A DNA stretch of 64,000 bases from Streptomyces sp. B21-083 (GCF_036898825.1 NZ_JARUND010000001.1:1550001-1614000), one strand, 5' to 3'. Positions 44,606 through 54,142 are shown, counted from the stretch's first letter. Numbers and translations: made by a program. The notes: generated by a model from the sequence alone, not told the origin.

Positions 44606-46639
44606 CTAACTGATGTTCACCCGGAAGATCTTGTCGGACCCGTCCGGCTCCCCTCCGTTGTTGTCGCTGTTGGTGGTGGACAGCCACAGCTGGTCCGCGC
44701 CCGGCACCTTGGTGACCGTGCGCAGCCGGCCGTAGGTCCCGACGTAGTACGCGGTCGGCGTGCCCACGCTCTCGTTGTCCCCGTTGATCGGGACACGCCA
44801 CAGCCGCTCGCCGCGCAGGGACGCCATGTAGACGACGTTGCGGACGATGGCGATGCCGCTGGGTGAGGCGTCGGAGACGTTCCAGGTGGCCTTCGGGTTG
44901 GTCATCCCGGAGACGCCGCAGGAGCCCTCGCAGGTGGGCCAGCCGTAGTTGGCTCCCGGCTTGATGAGGTTCAGCTCGTCCTTGGAGCTGTTGCCGAACT
45001 CCGCCTCCCACAACCGGCCGCCCCTGTCGAAGGCGAGGCCCTGCGGATTGCGGTGGCCGAGGCTGTAGACGTAGTTGCCGAACGGGTTGCCGGGAGCCGC
45101 CTTCCCGTCGGTCGTCATACGCAGGATCTTGCCGTTGAGGGAGTTCCTGTCCTGCGCCAGGTCGGGCGTCTGGGCCTCGCCGGTGGAGACGTACAGATAA
45201 CCGTCGGGGCCGAAGGCGAGCCGGCCGCCGTTGTGGTAGCGGTTCTTCTTGATGCCCTGGAGCAGGATCTTGTAGTCGCCGAGTTTCGTACCGTCGTACG
45301 TCATGCGGACGACGCGGTTGCCCTCGGACGCGGTGTGCATGAAGTAGACGTAGTGGTTGGTCGCCCATTTCGGGTCGACGGCGACGCCGAGCAGTCCGCC
45401 CTCGCCGTTGGTGGTGACGGCCTCGGGGACGGTGCCGACCTTGGTGCGGGTGCCGTCCTTCGCGAGTTTCCAGACCCCGAAGTCGTCCCGCTCGGTGACC
45501 AGCGCGCTCTGGCCGTCGGGCATCCAGTACGTGCCCCAGGGGATCGTCCAGCCCGAGGACAGCGTGGACACGGAGGACGGGACGCCGCCGTCGGTGGCGC
45601 AGGCCTTGGTGGTGAGGCCGACGGTGTTGCTCGGCTCGGAGACGTTGCCGGCCGCGTCGCGCGCGACGACGTTCAGCGTGTAGGGGCTGTCGCATGCGAG
45701 GCCGGTGAGGGTGGTCGAGGTCTTGTCGGTGACGGACTTGTAGACGGTGGAGCCGCTGCGCACGTCGTACGCGACGACCGCCCGGTTGTCCGTCGAGGCA
45801 CCCCACGTCAACTCGGCGCTGTTCGCGGTGACATTGGCGGCCGAGAGGGTGCCGGGCTTCGTCGGCGCGCTGGTGTCGGTACTGGGTGTGGTGGTGCAGT
45901 CGACGACGGGGCTGGCGGCGGAGGTGTTGCCGGCCGCGTCGCGGGCGATGACGGTCAGATTGTAGGTGGTGGCGGGCGTCAGACCGGTCAGCGCCTTCGA
46001 GGTCGAACTCCCGGACGCCTCACCGATCTTGTTGCCGTGCTCGTAGAGGTCGTACGCTGTCACGCCCGCGTTGTCGGTCGAGGCACCCCAGGCGAGGGTG
46101 AGGCCGTTCTCGCCGATGTCCGGGCAACTCGGCTGCCCGGGACGGGTCGGGGCCTGGGTGTCGGCAGCCGCCGCGACGCTGATGCGGTCGAGGTTGGGGC
46201 CGCCGCCCGCGGTGGTGGCGGTCGCGCGGATCTTGTTGGAGCCCGCGGTCAGCGGGACGTCGACCGTCTTGGTGACCCAGGTGTTCCAGTCGGCGGTGGC
46301 CGGGAAGGACACGCCCGAGGCGACCACCGCGCCGCCGACGGAGATGTCCATCGGGCGGTCGACAGCGGTGCCGTTGGAGTACCGCAGGACGACCCCGGAG
46401 GTTCCGGCGGAGGCGGCGCTCACCGTGAACTCCACATACGAACCGGTGACGTTGGTGTAGTCGACGAAGCCGGTGCCCGTGTAGCCGGTGTGGTTGGTGG
46501 CCACCGCGCCCTGCACGACGGTGGCGTCCTCGGCCTGGTAGTCGGTGGCGGCCCGCGCGGCGGAGCCCGCCAGACCGACGAGCGGGACGGCGAGGGCCAG
46601 TGACAGCCCCCATGGCAGTGCTCTGCTGGGTTTCTTCAT
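44606..46639 (-). CDS. Secreted PQQ-type sugar dehydrogenase with CBM6-like and two FN3 domains
   Basis: A 677-residue exported protein: signal peptide to about residue 31; a CBM6/35-like domain at 32-155 (YQAEDATVVQGAVATNHTGY, WNTWVTKTVDVPLTAGSNKI); two fibronectin type III domains at about 160-345 (AWGASTDNAGVTAYDLY, TWGASTDNRAVVAYDV); and a GSDH propeller at 355-677 (LGVAVDPKWATNHYVYF, RYHNGGRLAFGPDGYLYVST, NPFGNYVYSLGHRNPQG, ANYGWPTCEG, RLRTVTKVPGADQLW). ATG 46639 follows GAGGGAAC. It is last in the five-gene operon starting at 52833, so may oxidise sugars released by the preceding hydrolases. Confidence 0.87.
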   Translation of the reverse strand: MKKPSRALPWGLSLALAVPLVGLAGSAARAATDYQAEDATVVQGAVATNHTGYTGTGFVDYTNVTGSYVEFTVSAASAGTSGVVLRYSNGTAVDRPMDISVGGAVVASGVSFPATADWNTWVTKTVDVPLTAGSNKIRATATTAGGGPNLDRISVAAAADTQAPTRPGQPSCPDIGENGLTLAWGASTDNAGVTAYDLYEHGNKIGEASGSSTSKALTGLTPATTYNLTVIARDAAGNTSAASPVVDCTTTPSTDTSAPTKPGTLSAANVTANSAELTWGASTDNRAVVAYDVRSGSTVYKSVTDKTSTTLTGLACDSPYTLNVVARDAAGNVSEPSNTVGLTTKACATDGGVPSSVSTLSSGWTIPWGTYWMPDGQSALVTERDDFGVWKLAKDGTRTKVGTVPEAVTTNGEGGLLGVAVDPKWATNHYVYFMHTASEGNRVVRMTYDGTKLGDYKILLQGIKKNRYHNGGRLAFGPDGYLYVSTGEAQTPDLAQDRNSLNGKILRMTTDGKAAPGNPFGNYVYSLGHRNPQGLAFDRGGRLWEAEFGNSSKDELNLIKPGANYGWPTCEGSCGVSGMTNPKATWNVSDASPSGIAIVRNVVYMASLRGERLWRVPINGDNESVGTPTAYYVGTYGRLRTVTKVPGADQLWLSTTNSDNNGGEPDGSDKIFRVNIS

Positions 46640-46650
46640 TGGCTGTTCCC

Positions 46651-48927
46651 TCAACCCGTGTACTGCGCGAAGACCTTGAGGTAGTCGTACGGCTGCTGCG
46701 TCACGCCGCTGCAGGCGTCGCCGTCGGTGCCGGAACCGCACGGGCGGTCGCGGTTGACCGACCAGTAGGTGAGGCGGGCGATGTGGTGCTCCTGCGCGTA
46801 GGCGAGCATCGTCCTGAAGTCGGCGAGGCGGACGCGCTCACCGGAGTCGTCCGTTCTGCCGTTCATCGACGACAGGCCGATGTGGGCGTAGGTGGTCGCG
46901 TCGGTGTAGCCGTACGCCGCCTTGACGCGGGCCTTGAGACCCTCCATGGCCTGGGTGGTCAGGCTGCCCATGTTGGTGGCGCCGCCGCCGAAGTCGAACG
47001 GCATGACGCACCACACGTCGTTCGCCAGGCCGGAGTTCGCGGCCCGCTTGATCATGTCGACGCCGGTGGCGTCGGGGCCGCTGGTGGTCGTGCCGAAGGT
47101 GATGATCGTCTTGAGGCCGGGGTTGTTCGCCTTCACCGTCTTCAGCGCGTCCACCACGCGCTGCCGCACGGTCGCGTCGGTGTTCTCGATGTCGATGTCG
47201 AGAACCTTGAGCCGATAGGCGTTGATCACCTTCTGGTAGGCGCCCGCGAGTGCTCCGGCGCTGGAGCACTTCTCGCCCAGTTTGTTCCCGCTCCAGCCGC
47301 CGACGGACACGACGACGTCACCGCCTGCGGACCTGATCGCGTCGATCTTCGACTGGTCGTTGCCGCCGGTCAGCGGGCGGGTGCCGTCCCACTTCGGGTC
47401 GCAGGTGCCGTCGGAGAGGACGAACGCGAGCGTGAACCACTTGACGCCGGTCGCCGACATCACGGCCGTCGGGTTCTGGGGACTGCCCCAGCCGAGGTAC
47501 TCGTAGGGGGCGACGGCCATGCCGGGCGCTGCGGCTGCCGGGGATGCGTTCCCGCTCTCTGCAGAAACGTTCACGTTGTTAACCGGCTTCACACGGATCA
47601 GCCGTGTTTCACCCGGCCGCAGTGTCGCGCTGTACGAGTCCGCGATCACGCCCTTGTGAGAGCCCGACCAGAGGTCGGTGACATCGCCGGAACCGCTGAA
47701 GCCCACCTGCGACCAGTTCACACCGACCGTGGTGTTGCCGGACGTTCCGGTGTTGAACAGCGCCACCACGTAGTCGCCGCTGTTCTCGCGTTTACTGAAG
47801 ACCTGCCTGACACCACTGTTCACAACCCGTTTCGCGGCCACCCCGTCCTGGTCGACGCCGATCAGCCGGTCGTTGGCCAGCATCGCCTTGTCCACGGAGT
47901 CGAGTGCGGTGAGGTCGGTGCCGAGCAGCAGCGGGGACGCCGCCATCGCCCACAGGGTGAAGTGCGAGCGCCGCTGGTCTGCGGTCAGCCCCGCCCGGTC
48001 ACCGTTGCCGATCTCCAGCGAGTCCAGGTCGTTCCAGCCGCCGGGTCCGGCGTGCGGCTGCCAGGACGCTGCGGTGTTGAAGCGGGCGGAGACATGGGAC
48101 CAGTCGGTCAGCGGATAGCCGCTGCCGTTGGCGCCGGGTCCGCAGTAGCACTCCACGTCGCCCTGGGTGCGCCAGCTGTTCGCGAGCCGGCCCCAGGTGG
48201 AGGCGTCCGCGATCGGCAGACTGTTGGACAGCGCGTAGTTGATGGGCCGTCCGGTGACACGCAGGGCCTTGTCCCAGGCCTGGACGTCGGGGATGTCCTG
48301 GCTGCCCACGCCGTCGATCTTCAGGTAGTCGACCCCCCAGGAGGCGAACTGCTTCGCCCACGAGTTCACGAACTCCTGTGCGCCCGGCTTCCCGTAGTCG
48401 ATGTAGTACATGTTCTTGCAGTTGTAGTTCTTCTCGGTCTTCGACGTGTCGGCGATGTCCTTGGCGTGGTACGCCGTGCCCTCGATCGGCGTGTTCTTCA
48501 GCACGGCGTTCTTGGCGATGCCGGGTGTGACGTAGAAGCCGAACTTCAGGCCCTTGGAGTGGATGTAGTCGGCCAGTGCCCTGATGCCGCCGGGGAACTT
48601 CGCCGAGTCGACGGTCCACCGGCCGGCCGAGTCGACGACGAAGCCGTTGTCGTCGCACTTCTGCCAGAAGTCGTCGAGGTTGACGTACACATAGCCGTGG
48701 TCCTTCAGACCGCTCGACACCAGTGCGTCGGCCTGTGCCTTCATCTTCGCCTCGGTCGGTGTGCGCCGTACGAAGCTCCAGCTGCTCCAGCCCATGGCGG
48801 GCCGGACCGACTGGCCGTTGTCGGAGGCGGCCGCCGGGCGGCCGGCGGCCAGCAGCGGGATCGCCGAGGCGATCAGCAGCCCGATCACGGCCACGACCAG
48901 CGATCTGACGCGGGTGATACCCGTCAT
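46651..48927 (-). CDS. Secreted GH27-GH18 bifunctional glycoside hydrolase
   Basis: A 758-residue exported protein joining two catalytic domains. After a signal peptide (to about residue 35), residues 44-455 form a GH27 alpha-galactosidase/alpha-N-acetylgalactosaminidase barrel (PAMGWSSWSF, YVNLDDFWQ, YLKIDGVGSQ with nucleophile D205, candidate acid/base in SWRTQGDVE, GGWNDLDSLEIGNG) and its C-terminal beta domain. Residues 470-755 form a GH18 chitinase-type barrel with VVVSVGGWSGN and the catalytic LDIDIE (D577, D579, E581). Its ATG overlaps the upstream gene's TGA. A long spacer rich in Ala/Pro separates the domains. This combination is unusual to me. Confidence 0.87.
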   Translation of the reverse strand: MTGITRVRSLVVAVIGLLIASAIPLLAAGRPAAASDNGQSVRPAMGWSSWSFVRRTPTEAKMKAQADALVSSGLKDHGYVYVNLDDFWQKCDDNGFVVDSAGRWTVDSAKFPGGIRALADYIHSKGLKFGFYVTPGIAKNAVLKNTPIEGTAYHAKDIADTSKTEKNYNCKNMYYIDYGKPGAQEFVNSWAKQFASWGVDYLKIDGVGSQDIPDVQAWDKALRVTGRPINYALSNSLPIADASTWGRLANSWRTQGDVECYCGPGANGSGYPLTDWSHVSARFNTAASWQPHAGPGGWNDLDSLEIGNGDRAGLTADQRRSHFTLWAMAASPLLLGTDLTALDSVDKAMLANDRLIGVDQDGVAAKRVVNSGVRQVFSKRENSGDYVVALFNTGTSGNTTVGVNWSQVGFSGSGDVTDLWSGSHKGVIADSYSATLRPGETRLIRVKPVNNVNVSAESGNASPAAAAPGMAVAPYEYLGWGSPQNPTAVMSATGVKWFTLAFVLSDGTCDPKWDGTRPLTGGNDQSKIDAIRSAGGDVVVSVGGWSGNKLGEKCSSAGALAGAYQKVINAYRLKVLDIDIENTDATVRQRVVDALKTVKANNPGLKTIITFGTTTSGPDATGVDMIKRAANSGLANDVWCVMPFDFGGGATNMGSLTTQAMEGLKARVKAAYGYTDATTYAHIGLSSMNGRTDDSGERVRLADFRTMLAYAQEHHIARLTYWSVNRDRPCGSGTDGDACSGVTQQPYDYLKVFAQYTG

Positions 48928-50831
48928 GACTGTCCCCCGTTCACCGGAGTCGCGTTCACCGGCGTCGCGTATGAGGTGCCGATCCACGCCTCGTCGACGC
49001 GCAGGCGTTTGTAGCGGGTGGTGTCGGTGGCGGCGGCCCAGGTGGTGTCGACTTCGAGGCGGACGTAGCGGGCGTCGACGGCCGTGAGATCGATCCCCTG
49101 GATCCCGCGCCGGCTCGCCAGTTGGCCGGTCTTCACCGCGTTGCCCCAGGTCGAGCCGTCGTCGCTGACGAACACCTTGTAGTCCTTGATCCGCGCCGAC
49201 TGCTCGGTGTCCGAGCGGGCGTACGCGACGGAGTCCTCGCGCTGGTTGAGCCCGACGTACCGCGCCTTCTTCGCCGAGCCGAGGTCGAAGGTGAGGTTGA
49301 CGGGCAGCGACTTGTCGCTGTCCCAGTAGGTCCCGTAGTCGCCGTCACCCGCCGCTGGAGCTCCGTGGCCGCTCGCCGACGCGCTCGCGCTCACCCTGAC
49401 GCCGGAGAGGACGCCCTGCCGGCCGGCCGTGGTGACCTTGAAGACGGTGTCGTACGGGTCCCAGCCGCCGAGGCCGCTCAGGGTCAGTACGCCGCCCGAC
49501 TGTGACCAGGAGACCGCTGCTTTGGTACGGAGGTCGGTGACGGCGGAGATGCGGTAGCCGTTGTCCCGGATGCGCAGCACGCTGGTGCTGGGCGGGGTCA
49601 GGACGTGCACGTACTGGCGGTTCGGGTCGGCCCTGGCGACGGTGGTGACGCCGTGCGCCCCGTCGTTCCAGAAGCCGGGTTTCAGACCTCCATGCAGATA
49701 GCCGCCTCCCTCGGTGCCGTGCAGGGACTCCCAGATGGGGCCGAGGTAGGAGTCCGCGAAGGTGTTGAAGGCGGCCTGGTTGGCCGGGAACACGCCGTTG
49801 ACCTGGGCGGTCTCCGCCATGAGGGCCTTCACGGAGGAGCCGGCGTTGGTGACGAGCCGGCCGAGGGTGAGCATGCGGTCGACGGCGGGGTCGGAGCCGT
49901 CGTACCACCAGGCGCCGGACGAGGGGAGCTTGAAGTCGGCCTCGGTCAGCCGGGGTTGTGCGGTGTATACAGCCTGCGGGTAATCGTATGCGGGCGACAT
50001 TCCCGTCTTCTGCTCATTGCTGATCATGTCCATGATCGGCGTGTCCTCGTTGTTGTTGCTGAGCGTGTAGCCCGGCCGCTTCTGCTGGATCTGCGCGTAG
50101 AGGTTGTGGCTCTCCCAGTACGCGTTGTCGTTGTCGATCCAGAAGCCCCCGAGGTCGGGATAGCGGTCCATGACCTCGAAGAAGTTGTCGTAGCCGAACT
50201 GCCCGAAACCGTCACGGGTGGTCAGGTCGACGTTCGTGCCCTTGTAGGCCGAGTACGCCGCCGAGTCGAGCCACTCGTGGCCGCCCTCGTCATGCCATTG
50301 CGGATCGTCGGTCATGTAGAGGATGACCTTCAGCCCCTTGGCCTTCGCGGCGGTGATCAGCTCGCCGACGAAGTCCCGTTCGGTGGAGCAGGAGCCCGGG
50401 ATCTTCGACGGCCAGGGGCGGGCATAGCCCAGGCGGCTGTGGAAGGTGGCGAGGACGAGGTACTGCGTGTGCAGTTTCTGCGCCTCCTTCACCCAGTAGC
50501 CGGGCGTCCAGCCGCCGTTCGTGACGTCGCTCTCCCAGGCGGAGCAGTTGGTGTGGGCGGGCGCGGTGCGCAGGCCCCAGTGCAGGAAGAGGCCGCCGGT
50601 GGAGGCCCGGAGGAAGTCCTGGCGGGGGTTGTCCAGGTCGAGCGGCCGCACCGTTGAACCAGTCGCGTCGACGGCCTTGCTGACGGCTGCACGGGAGACG
50701 GAGTGCGGAGCGGGTTGCCGCACGGAGAGCGGGGCCGCGAGGGCCCCGGGCTGGGTGAGTCCGAGGACGGCGGCGAGGACGAACAGGACGATCGCCCCGG
50801 CCCTGCGCGGGGAGACGGTGGGGGGGTTCAT
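48924..50831 (-). CDS. Secreted GH29-like (alpha-L-fucosidase family) protein with F5/8-type C domain
   Basis: A 635-residue exported protein. Following a signal peptide (to about residue 33), the barrel shows GH29-like landmarks: GGLFLHWGLRTAPAHTNCSAW, YLVLATFHSRLG (in place of the family's KHHDGF), GLKVILYMTDD and GGFWIDNDNAYWES, where the aspartate is the likely nucleophile. A C-terminal discoidin/CBM32-like domain (about 480-625; LTFDLGSAKKARYVGLNQRE, DARYVRLEVDT) follows. The catalytic core is divergent, so specificity for fucose is not certain. It lies 12 nt after the lyase-like gene and overlaps the next gene by 4 nt. Confidence 0.78.
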   Translation of the reverse strand: MNPPTVSPRRAGAIVLFVLAAVLGLTQPGALAAPLSVRQPAPHSVSRAAVSKAVDATGSTVRPLDLDNPRQDFLRASTGGLFLHWGLRTAPAHTNCSAWESDVTNGGWTPGYWVKEAQKLHTQYLVLATFHSRLGYARPWPSKIPGSCSTERDFVGELITAAKAKGLKVILYMTDDPQWHDEGGHEWLDSAAYSAYKGTNVDLTTRDGFGQFGYDNFFEVMDRYPDLGGFWIDNDNAYWESHNLYAQIQQKRPGYTLSNNNEDTPIMDMISNEQKTGMSPAYDYPQAVYTAQPRLTEADFKLPSSGAWWYDGSDPAVDRMLTLGRLVTNAGSSVKALMAETAQVNGVFPANQAAFNTFADSYLGPIWESLHGTEGGGYLHGGLKPGFWNDGAHGVTTVARADPNRQYVHVLTPPSTSVLRIRDNGYRISAVTDLRTKAAVSWSQSGGVLTLSGLGGWDPYDTVFKVTTAGRQGVLSGVRVSASASASGHGAPAAGDGDYGTYWDSDKSLPVNLTFDLGSAKKARYVGLNQREDSVAYARSDTEQSARIKDYKVFVSDDGSTWGNAVKTGQLASRRGIQGIDLTAVDARYVRLEVDTTWAAATDTTRYKRLRVDEAWIGTSYATPVNATPVNGGQS

Positions 50832-50843
50832 GGGGGCGGCTCC

Positions 50844-51635
50844 TCAACCGAGCTGGTAGCCACGGAGATTGGTGAGCAGCATGTAGGCGTCCTGCAAGGA
50901 TCCGGAGGTGTCGCCGAGGGAGCGGTAGATGCCCCACTTGGGGCGCACGCGGTCGGCCAGGAAGGTGTCGACGCCGGTCTTCGAGGCGTCGATCACTGTC
51001 GAGCCGGCGGACTTGAGGATCCAACGGACCGTGCCCGCCGAGCCGTTGCCGACCTTGATCTGGAAGTCGACGTCGGTCCATCTGTCGTGCAGCGGGTCCA
51101 GGTTCGTGCGGCCGATCAGGATGTCGTCGATGGCCAGTTTGAGTTCGATGGTCTGCACGCCGTTCACCCGCCGCAGTGACTGGACGACGAGCGGGGAGGT
51201 GCCGTTGCCCGGCTGCTTCATCTGCATGATGTGGGTGAAGGTGGTGGTCGCCTTCAGCGAGCTGGGGATGTACATCGAGTAGGTGACCCGCCAGGTCTGC
51301 CCCTCGGTCCACTTGAGGTAGTCGCTGCCGCTTCCGTTGCGCAGGCCCGTGACCTCCTGGCGCTGGCGGTCGGTCGAGGTGTCGCGGTCGACGGTGTGCA
51401 TGTTGAAGCGCCAGTTGTTGCCGGTGGCGTAGATGTGCGGGTGTGCGGCGGGGTGGGAGTCGGCGCGGTCGTCCTCGACGGTCTCGAAGGCGCCGAGGCC
51501 GTCGGCGCTCGCCGACGGAGCCCACTTCTGCTGCCAGGAGGCGGCTTGGGCAGGGGTGGCGGCCGGTAGTCCGACGGCCGCTCCGGCGGCCCCGCCGAGG
51601 GCGGCGCCCAGCAGCGCCCTTCTGGATGTGCTCAT
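50844..51635 (-). CDS. Tat-exported polysaccharide lyase-like protein
   Basis: A 263-residue protein with a Tat-type signal (TSRRALLGAALGGAAGAAVG) ending near AQAA. The mature part is all-beta with a concanavalin-like look: WRFNMHTVDRDTSTDRQRQE, YLKWTEGQTWRVTYSMYIPS, FTHIMQMKQPGNGTSPLVVQ, WTDVDFQIKVG and PKWGIYRSLGDTSG. These resemble heparin-lyase-I-fold or PL-type jelly-roll enzymes, and the neighbouring GH88/105-like gene, whose substrates are lyase products, supports this. No catalytic residues can be assigned with confidence. Confidence 0.65.
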   Translation of the reverse strand: MSTSRRALLGAALGGAAGAAVGLPAATPAQAASWQQKWAPSASADGLGAFETVEDDRADSHPAAHPHIYATGNNWRFNMHTVDRDTSTDRQRQEVTGLRNGSGSDYLKWTEGQTWRVTYSMYIPSSLKATTTFTHIMQMKQPGNGTSPLVVQSLRRVNGVQTIELKLAIDDILIGRTNLDPLHDRWTDVDFQIKVGNGSAGTVRWILKSAGSTVIDASKTGVDTFLADRVRPKWGIYRSLGDTSGSLQDAYMLLTNLRGYQLG

Positions 51636-51639
51636 GACA

Positions 51640-52833
51640 CTAATCTCCTCGCAGTTGTTCGTTCATGATCAGGAAGGCACCCAGACCGTGGAAGTCGTTG
51701 ACGGCCCGGGTACGGGCGACGTAGTACGCGTAGTCGCCGACGTTCGTGCCGACGGAGATGTCGGCGAGTTCGGTCCGGCCGTCCGCGCCGGTCGAGAGCT
51801 TGGCGAGGACACCCTGGTGACCACGCTCGGCGACAGCCTTGAAGTGCGGGTCGAGATAGCCGCGTCGGGCACCGCGCGAGAGGGCGTAGGCGAACATGCT
51901 GGAGCAGGACGTCTCGGTCCAGTTGCCGCTCTGGGCGCCCTTGTCGATCACCTGGAACCAGCGTCCGGTCGCCGGGTCCTGGTACTTCTCCAGACCGGCC
52001 GCCAACTTGCGCACGATGGCGAGGAGTTGTGGGCGGCGCGGATGGTCCGCGGGGATCGCGTCGAGGACGTCGACGATGGCCATGGAGTACCAGCCGACCG
52101 CACGGCACCAGTGCTCGGGAGCTAGTCCGGTCCCCGGATCGGCCCAACTCGCGCTCTTCGACTCGTCGTAGGCGTGTCTGAGCAGCCCGTTCGCTACCTG
52201 CAGATGACCGCCGTAGACGGCGAGTTGCTTCGCGGCCTCGTCGTTCGCGTACGCGCTGTCGCCGAACTCCCTGCCGTACTCGACGAGGAACGGGTTCACC
52301 ATGTAGACGCCGTCGGCCCAGAGTTGATGGGCGCGGCTCGCGGTGTCCGCGTGCCAGAAACCGCCGTCGCCCGTGCGCGGGTAGGTGTTCAGGCGGTCGC
52401 GGATCTTCCTGGCCGCCGTGCGGTAGCGGTCCTGGCCGGTCTCATGGTGCAGGATCACCAGGAGCCGGCCGGCCTGCATGCTGTCGAGGCTGTTGAAGGG
52501 CTGGTCGATGGAGCCGTCGCTCTTCACGAAGCGGTCGACGTAGTCCTTGATGTAGGCGAGCTGGCGGGCGTCGTGGGTGCGCCGGTAGACGAGGTACTGG
52601 CCGTAGAGGTAGAGGCCGACCGGGTAGGACCAGCCTCCGATGGTGCTCGGCGTGTATCGGGCCATGGTGGAGTCGACGACGGCCAGGGACCGGTCGGGGT
52701 CAGTGGCCGGGCGGGGTGCGGGCCGAGCGCTCACGGCCGCGGCCGGTTGCGGAACGGCCGCAGGGAGGGCGGACAGGGTGACGGCGGTGAGCGCGACGGC
52801 CGTGAGGGCCGTGGACAGACGCCGGTGTCTCAT
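51640..52833 (-). CDS. Secreted GH88/GH105-like unsaturated glycuronyl hydrolase
   Basis: A 397-residue exported (alpha/alpha)6-barrel protein, first gene of a five-gene operon. Landmarks are the WSYPVGLYLYGQYLVYRRT, NSLDSMQAGRLLVILHHETG (catalytic Asp region), FWHADTASRAHQLWADGVYM, HAYDESKSASWADPGTGLAP and EHWCRAVGWYSMAIVDVLDA segments typical of YteR/YesR-type rhamnogalacturonyl hydrolases. These remove the 4,5-unsaturated uronic acid left by lyases, fitting the lyase-like gene 4 nt downstream. I chose ATG 52833 because AAGGGG lies 6 nt upstream; an ATG at 52839 abuts that site. Confidence 0.88.
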   Translation of the reverse strand: MRHRRLSTALTAVALTAVTLSALPAAVPQPAAAVSARPAPRPATDPDRSLAVVDSTMARYTPSTIGGWSYPVGLYLYGQYLVYRRTHDARQLAYIKDYVDRFVKSDGSIDQPFNSLDSMQAGRLLVILHHETGQDRYRTAARKIRDRLNTYPRTGDGGFWHADTASRAHQLWADGVYMVNPFLVEYGREFGDSAYANDEAAKQLAVYGGHLQVANGLLRHAYDESKSASWADPGTGLAPEHWCRAVGWYSMAIVDVLDAIPADHPRRPQLLAIVRKLAAGLEKYQDPATGRWFQVIDKGAQSGNWTETSCSSMFAYALSRGARRGYLDPHFKAVAERGHQGVLAKLSTGADGRTELADISVGTNVGDYAYYVARTRAVNDFHGLGAFLIMNEQLRGD

Positions 52834-53237
52834 GTTCATCCCCTTCGGTGGGATTCAGGGGTTTTGTCGGACCTTTCATCGGATGTCTTGCAAATGGAGC
52901 ACTCCCGTCACGACGGAAGGCAGCACAGACTCGTCCAAGGACGCGTACCTGCTTTCCGGAAGGGTGGGGGAGGGAAAGCCCAGGTCAATAGGTTGTTCAC
53001 ATAGCCGAACAGAGTTCAGCAACTCGTTCGACGGCGCCATACAGCGTCGCGGTATGACGGGCTGCGGTCAATGGTCCGGACCGATGACCTCGGATGCATT
53101 TTTGGCCAATCTCGCCTCCGGGACTGACTCGCCGGTCAGTTCGCACGGGTTCTCCGGCGCCGAAGCGGCCCGGGATGCGGCACGGCTCGTGATCGTACGA
53201 TGGGAGTCCCCACCCGACGACTGAAGGTCGAGAGCTC
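52834..53237. other. 404-bp divergent intergenic region upstream of the glycan operon
   Basis: No convincing ORF. It must hold promoters for the leftward glycan operon and the rightward aldo/keto reductase. A small palindrome CATC-G-GATG (52877-52885) lies 44 nt before the hydrolase start, and GAAC-AGA-GTTC (53007-53017) is another short dyad; both are too short to name a regulator. Confidence 0.45.
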
Positions 53238-54074
53238 GTGAGCAGCAAGGTCCCCCCGATCATTCTGAACAACGGCGTCGAGATGCCCCAGCTGGGCTTC
53301 GGCGTCTGGCAGGTGCCGGACGACGAGGCGGAGCGGGCGGTCGCCACCGCCCTGGAGACCGGGTACCGCAGCATCGACACAGCGGCGATCTACGGCAACG
53401 AAGAGGGCACCGGCAAGGCCATCGCCGCGTCCGGCGTCCCCCGCGAGGACCTCTTCGTCACCACCAAGCTCTGGAACGGCGACCAGGGGTACGACTCCAC
53501 CCTCCGCGCCTTCGACACCTCCCTGGAGAAGCTCGGCCTGGAGTACGTGGACCTGTATCTGATCCACTGGCCGCAGCCGGCCAAGGGCAGGTTCGTCGAC
53601 ACGTACAAGGCGTTCGAGAAGCTCGCGGCGGACGGTCGTGCCCGGTCCATCGGCGTCTCCAACTTCCTTCCGGAGCACCTCGACCGGCTCCTCCCCGAGA
53701 CGTCGGTCGTCCCCGCGGTCAACCAGATCGAACTGCACCCGCATCTCCAGCAGCACGAGTCCCGCGAGTACCACGCGGAGCACGGCATCGCCACGGAGGC
53801 CTGGTCCCCGCTCGGCTCCGGCAAGGGTCTGCTGGAGGTCCCGGCGATCGTGGCCATCGCCCAGAAGCACGGCCGTACGCCGGCCCAGGTCGTCCTTCGC
53901 TGGCATCTTCAGCTGGGCAACGTGGTGATCCCCAAGTCCGTGACGCCGTCCCGGATCAAGGAGAACATCGAGGTCTTCGACTTCAGCCTGGACACGGAGG
54001 ACCTCGCGGCGATCAGCGCGCTGAACGAGGGCCGCCGACTGGGCCCGGACCCGGCCACGTTCGAGTCGGGCTGA
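53238..54074 (+). CDS. Aldo/keto reductase
   Basis: A 278-residue NADPH-dependent oxidoreductase of the AKR5-like group. The tetrad is visible: D in YRSIDTAAIY, Y in AAIYGNEEG, K in VTTKLWNGD and H in DLYLIHWPQP; the NADPH-binding IPKSVTPSRIKENIEVFDF follows. Typical length. It starts at GTG 53238 with a GAAGG about 10 nt upstream. It may reduce sugar-derived or toxic aldehydes; nothing in the context fixes the substrate. Confidence 0.93.
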   Translation: MSSKVPPIILNNGVEMPQLGFGVWQVPDDEAERAVATALETGYRSIDTAAIYGNEEGTGKAIAASGVPREDLFVTTKLWNGDQGYDSTLRAFDTSLEKLGLEYVDLYLIHWPQPAKGRFVDTYKAFEKLAADGRARSIGVSNFLPEHLDRLLPETSVVPAVNQIELHPHLQQHESREYHAEHGIATEAWSPLGSGKGLLEVPAIVAIAQKHGRTPAQVVLRWHLQLGNVVIPKSVTPSRIKENIEVFDFSLDTEDLAAISALNEGRRLGPDPATFESG

Positions 54075-54098
54075 CCGCGGCATGACGACCCGCACGAC

Positions 54099-54142
54099 AA
54101 CGCCCCGGTCCGCGCCGACTCCGGTCACGGTTCCGGGGCGTT
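54099..54142 (+). terminator. Stem-loop after the aldo/keto reductase
   Basis: AACGCCCCGG (54099-54108) pairs with CCGGGGCGTT (54133-54142) over a 24-nt loop, with a short T-run after it, 24 nt past the stop. Confidence 0.65.

Noticed and set aside
52877..52885. Operator for the glycan operon at CATCGGATG
   Set aside because: Only four base pairs per arm. It is noted in the intergenic entry but is too short to claim as a site.
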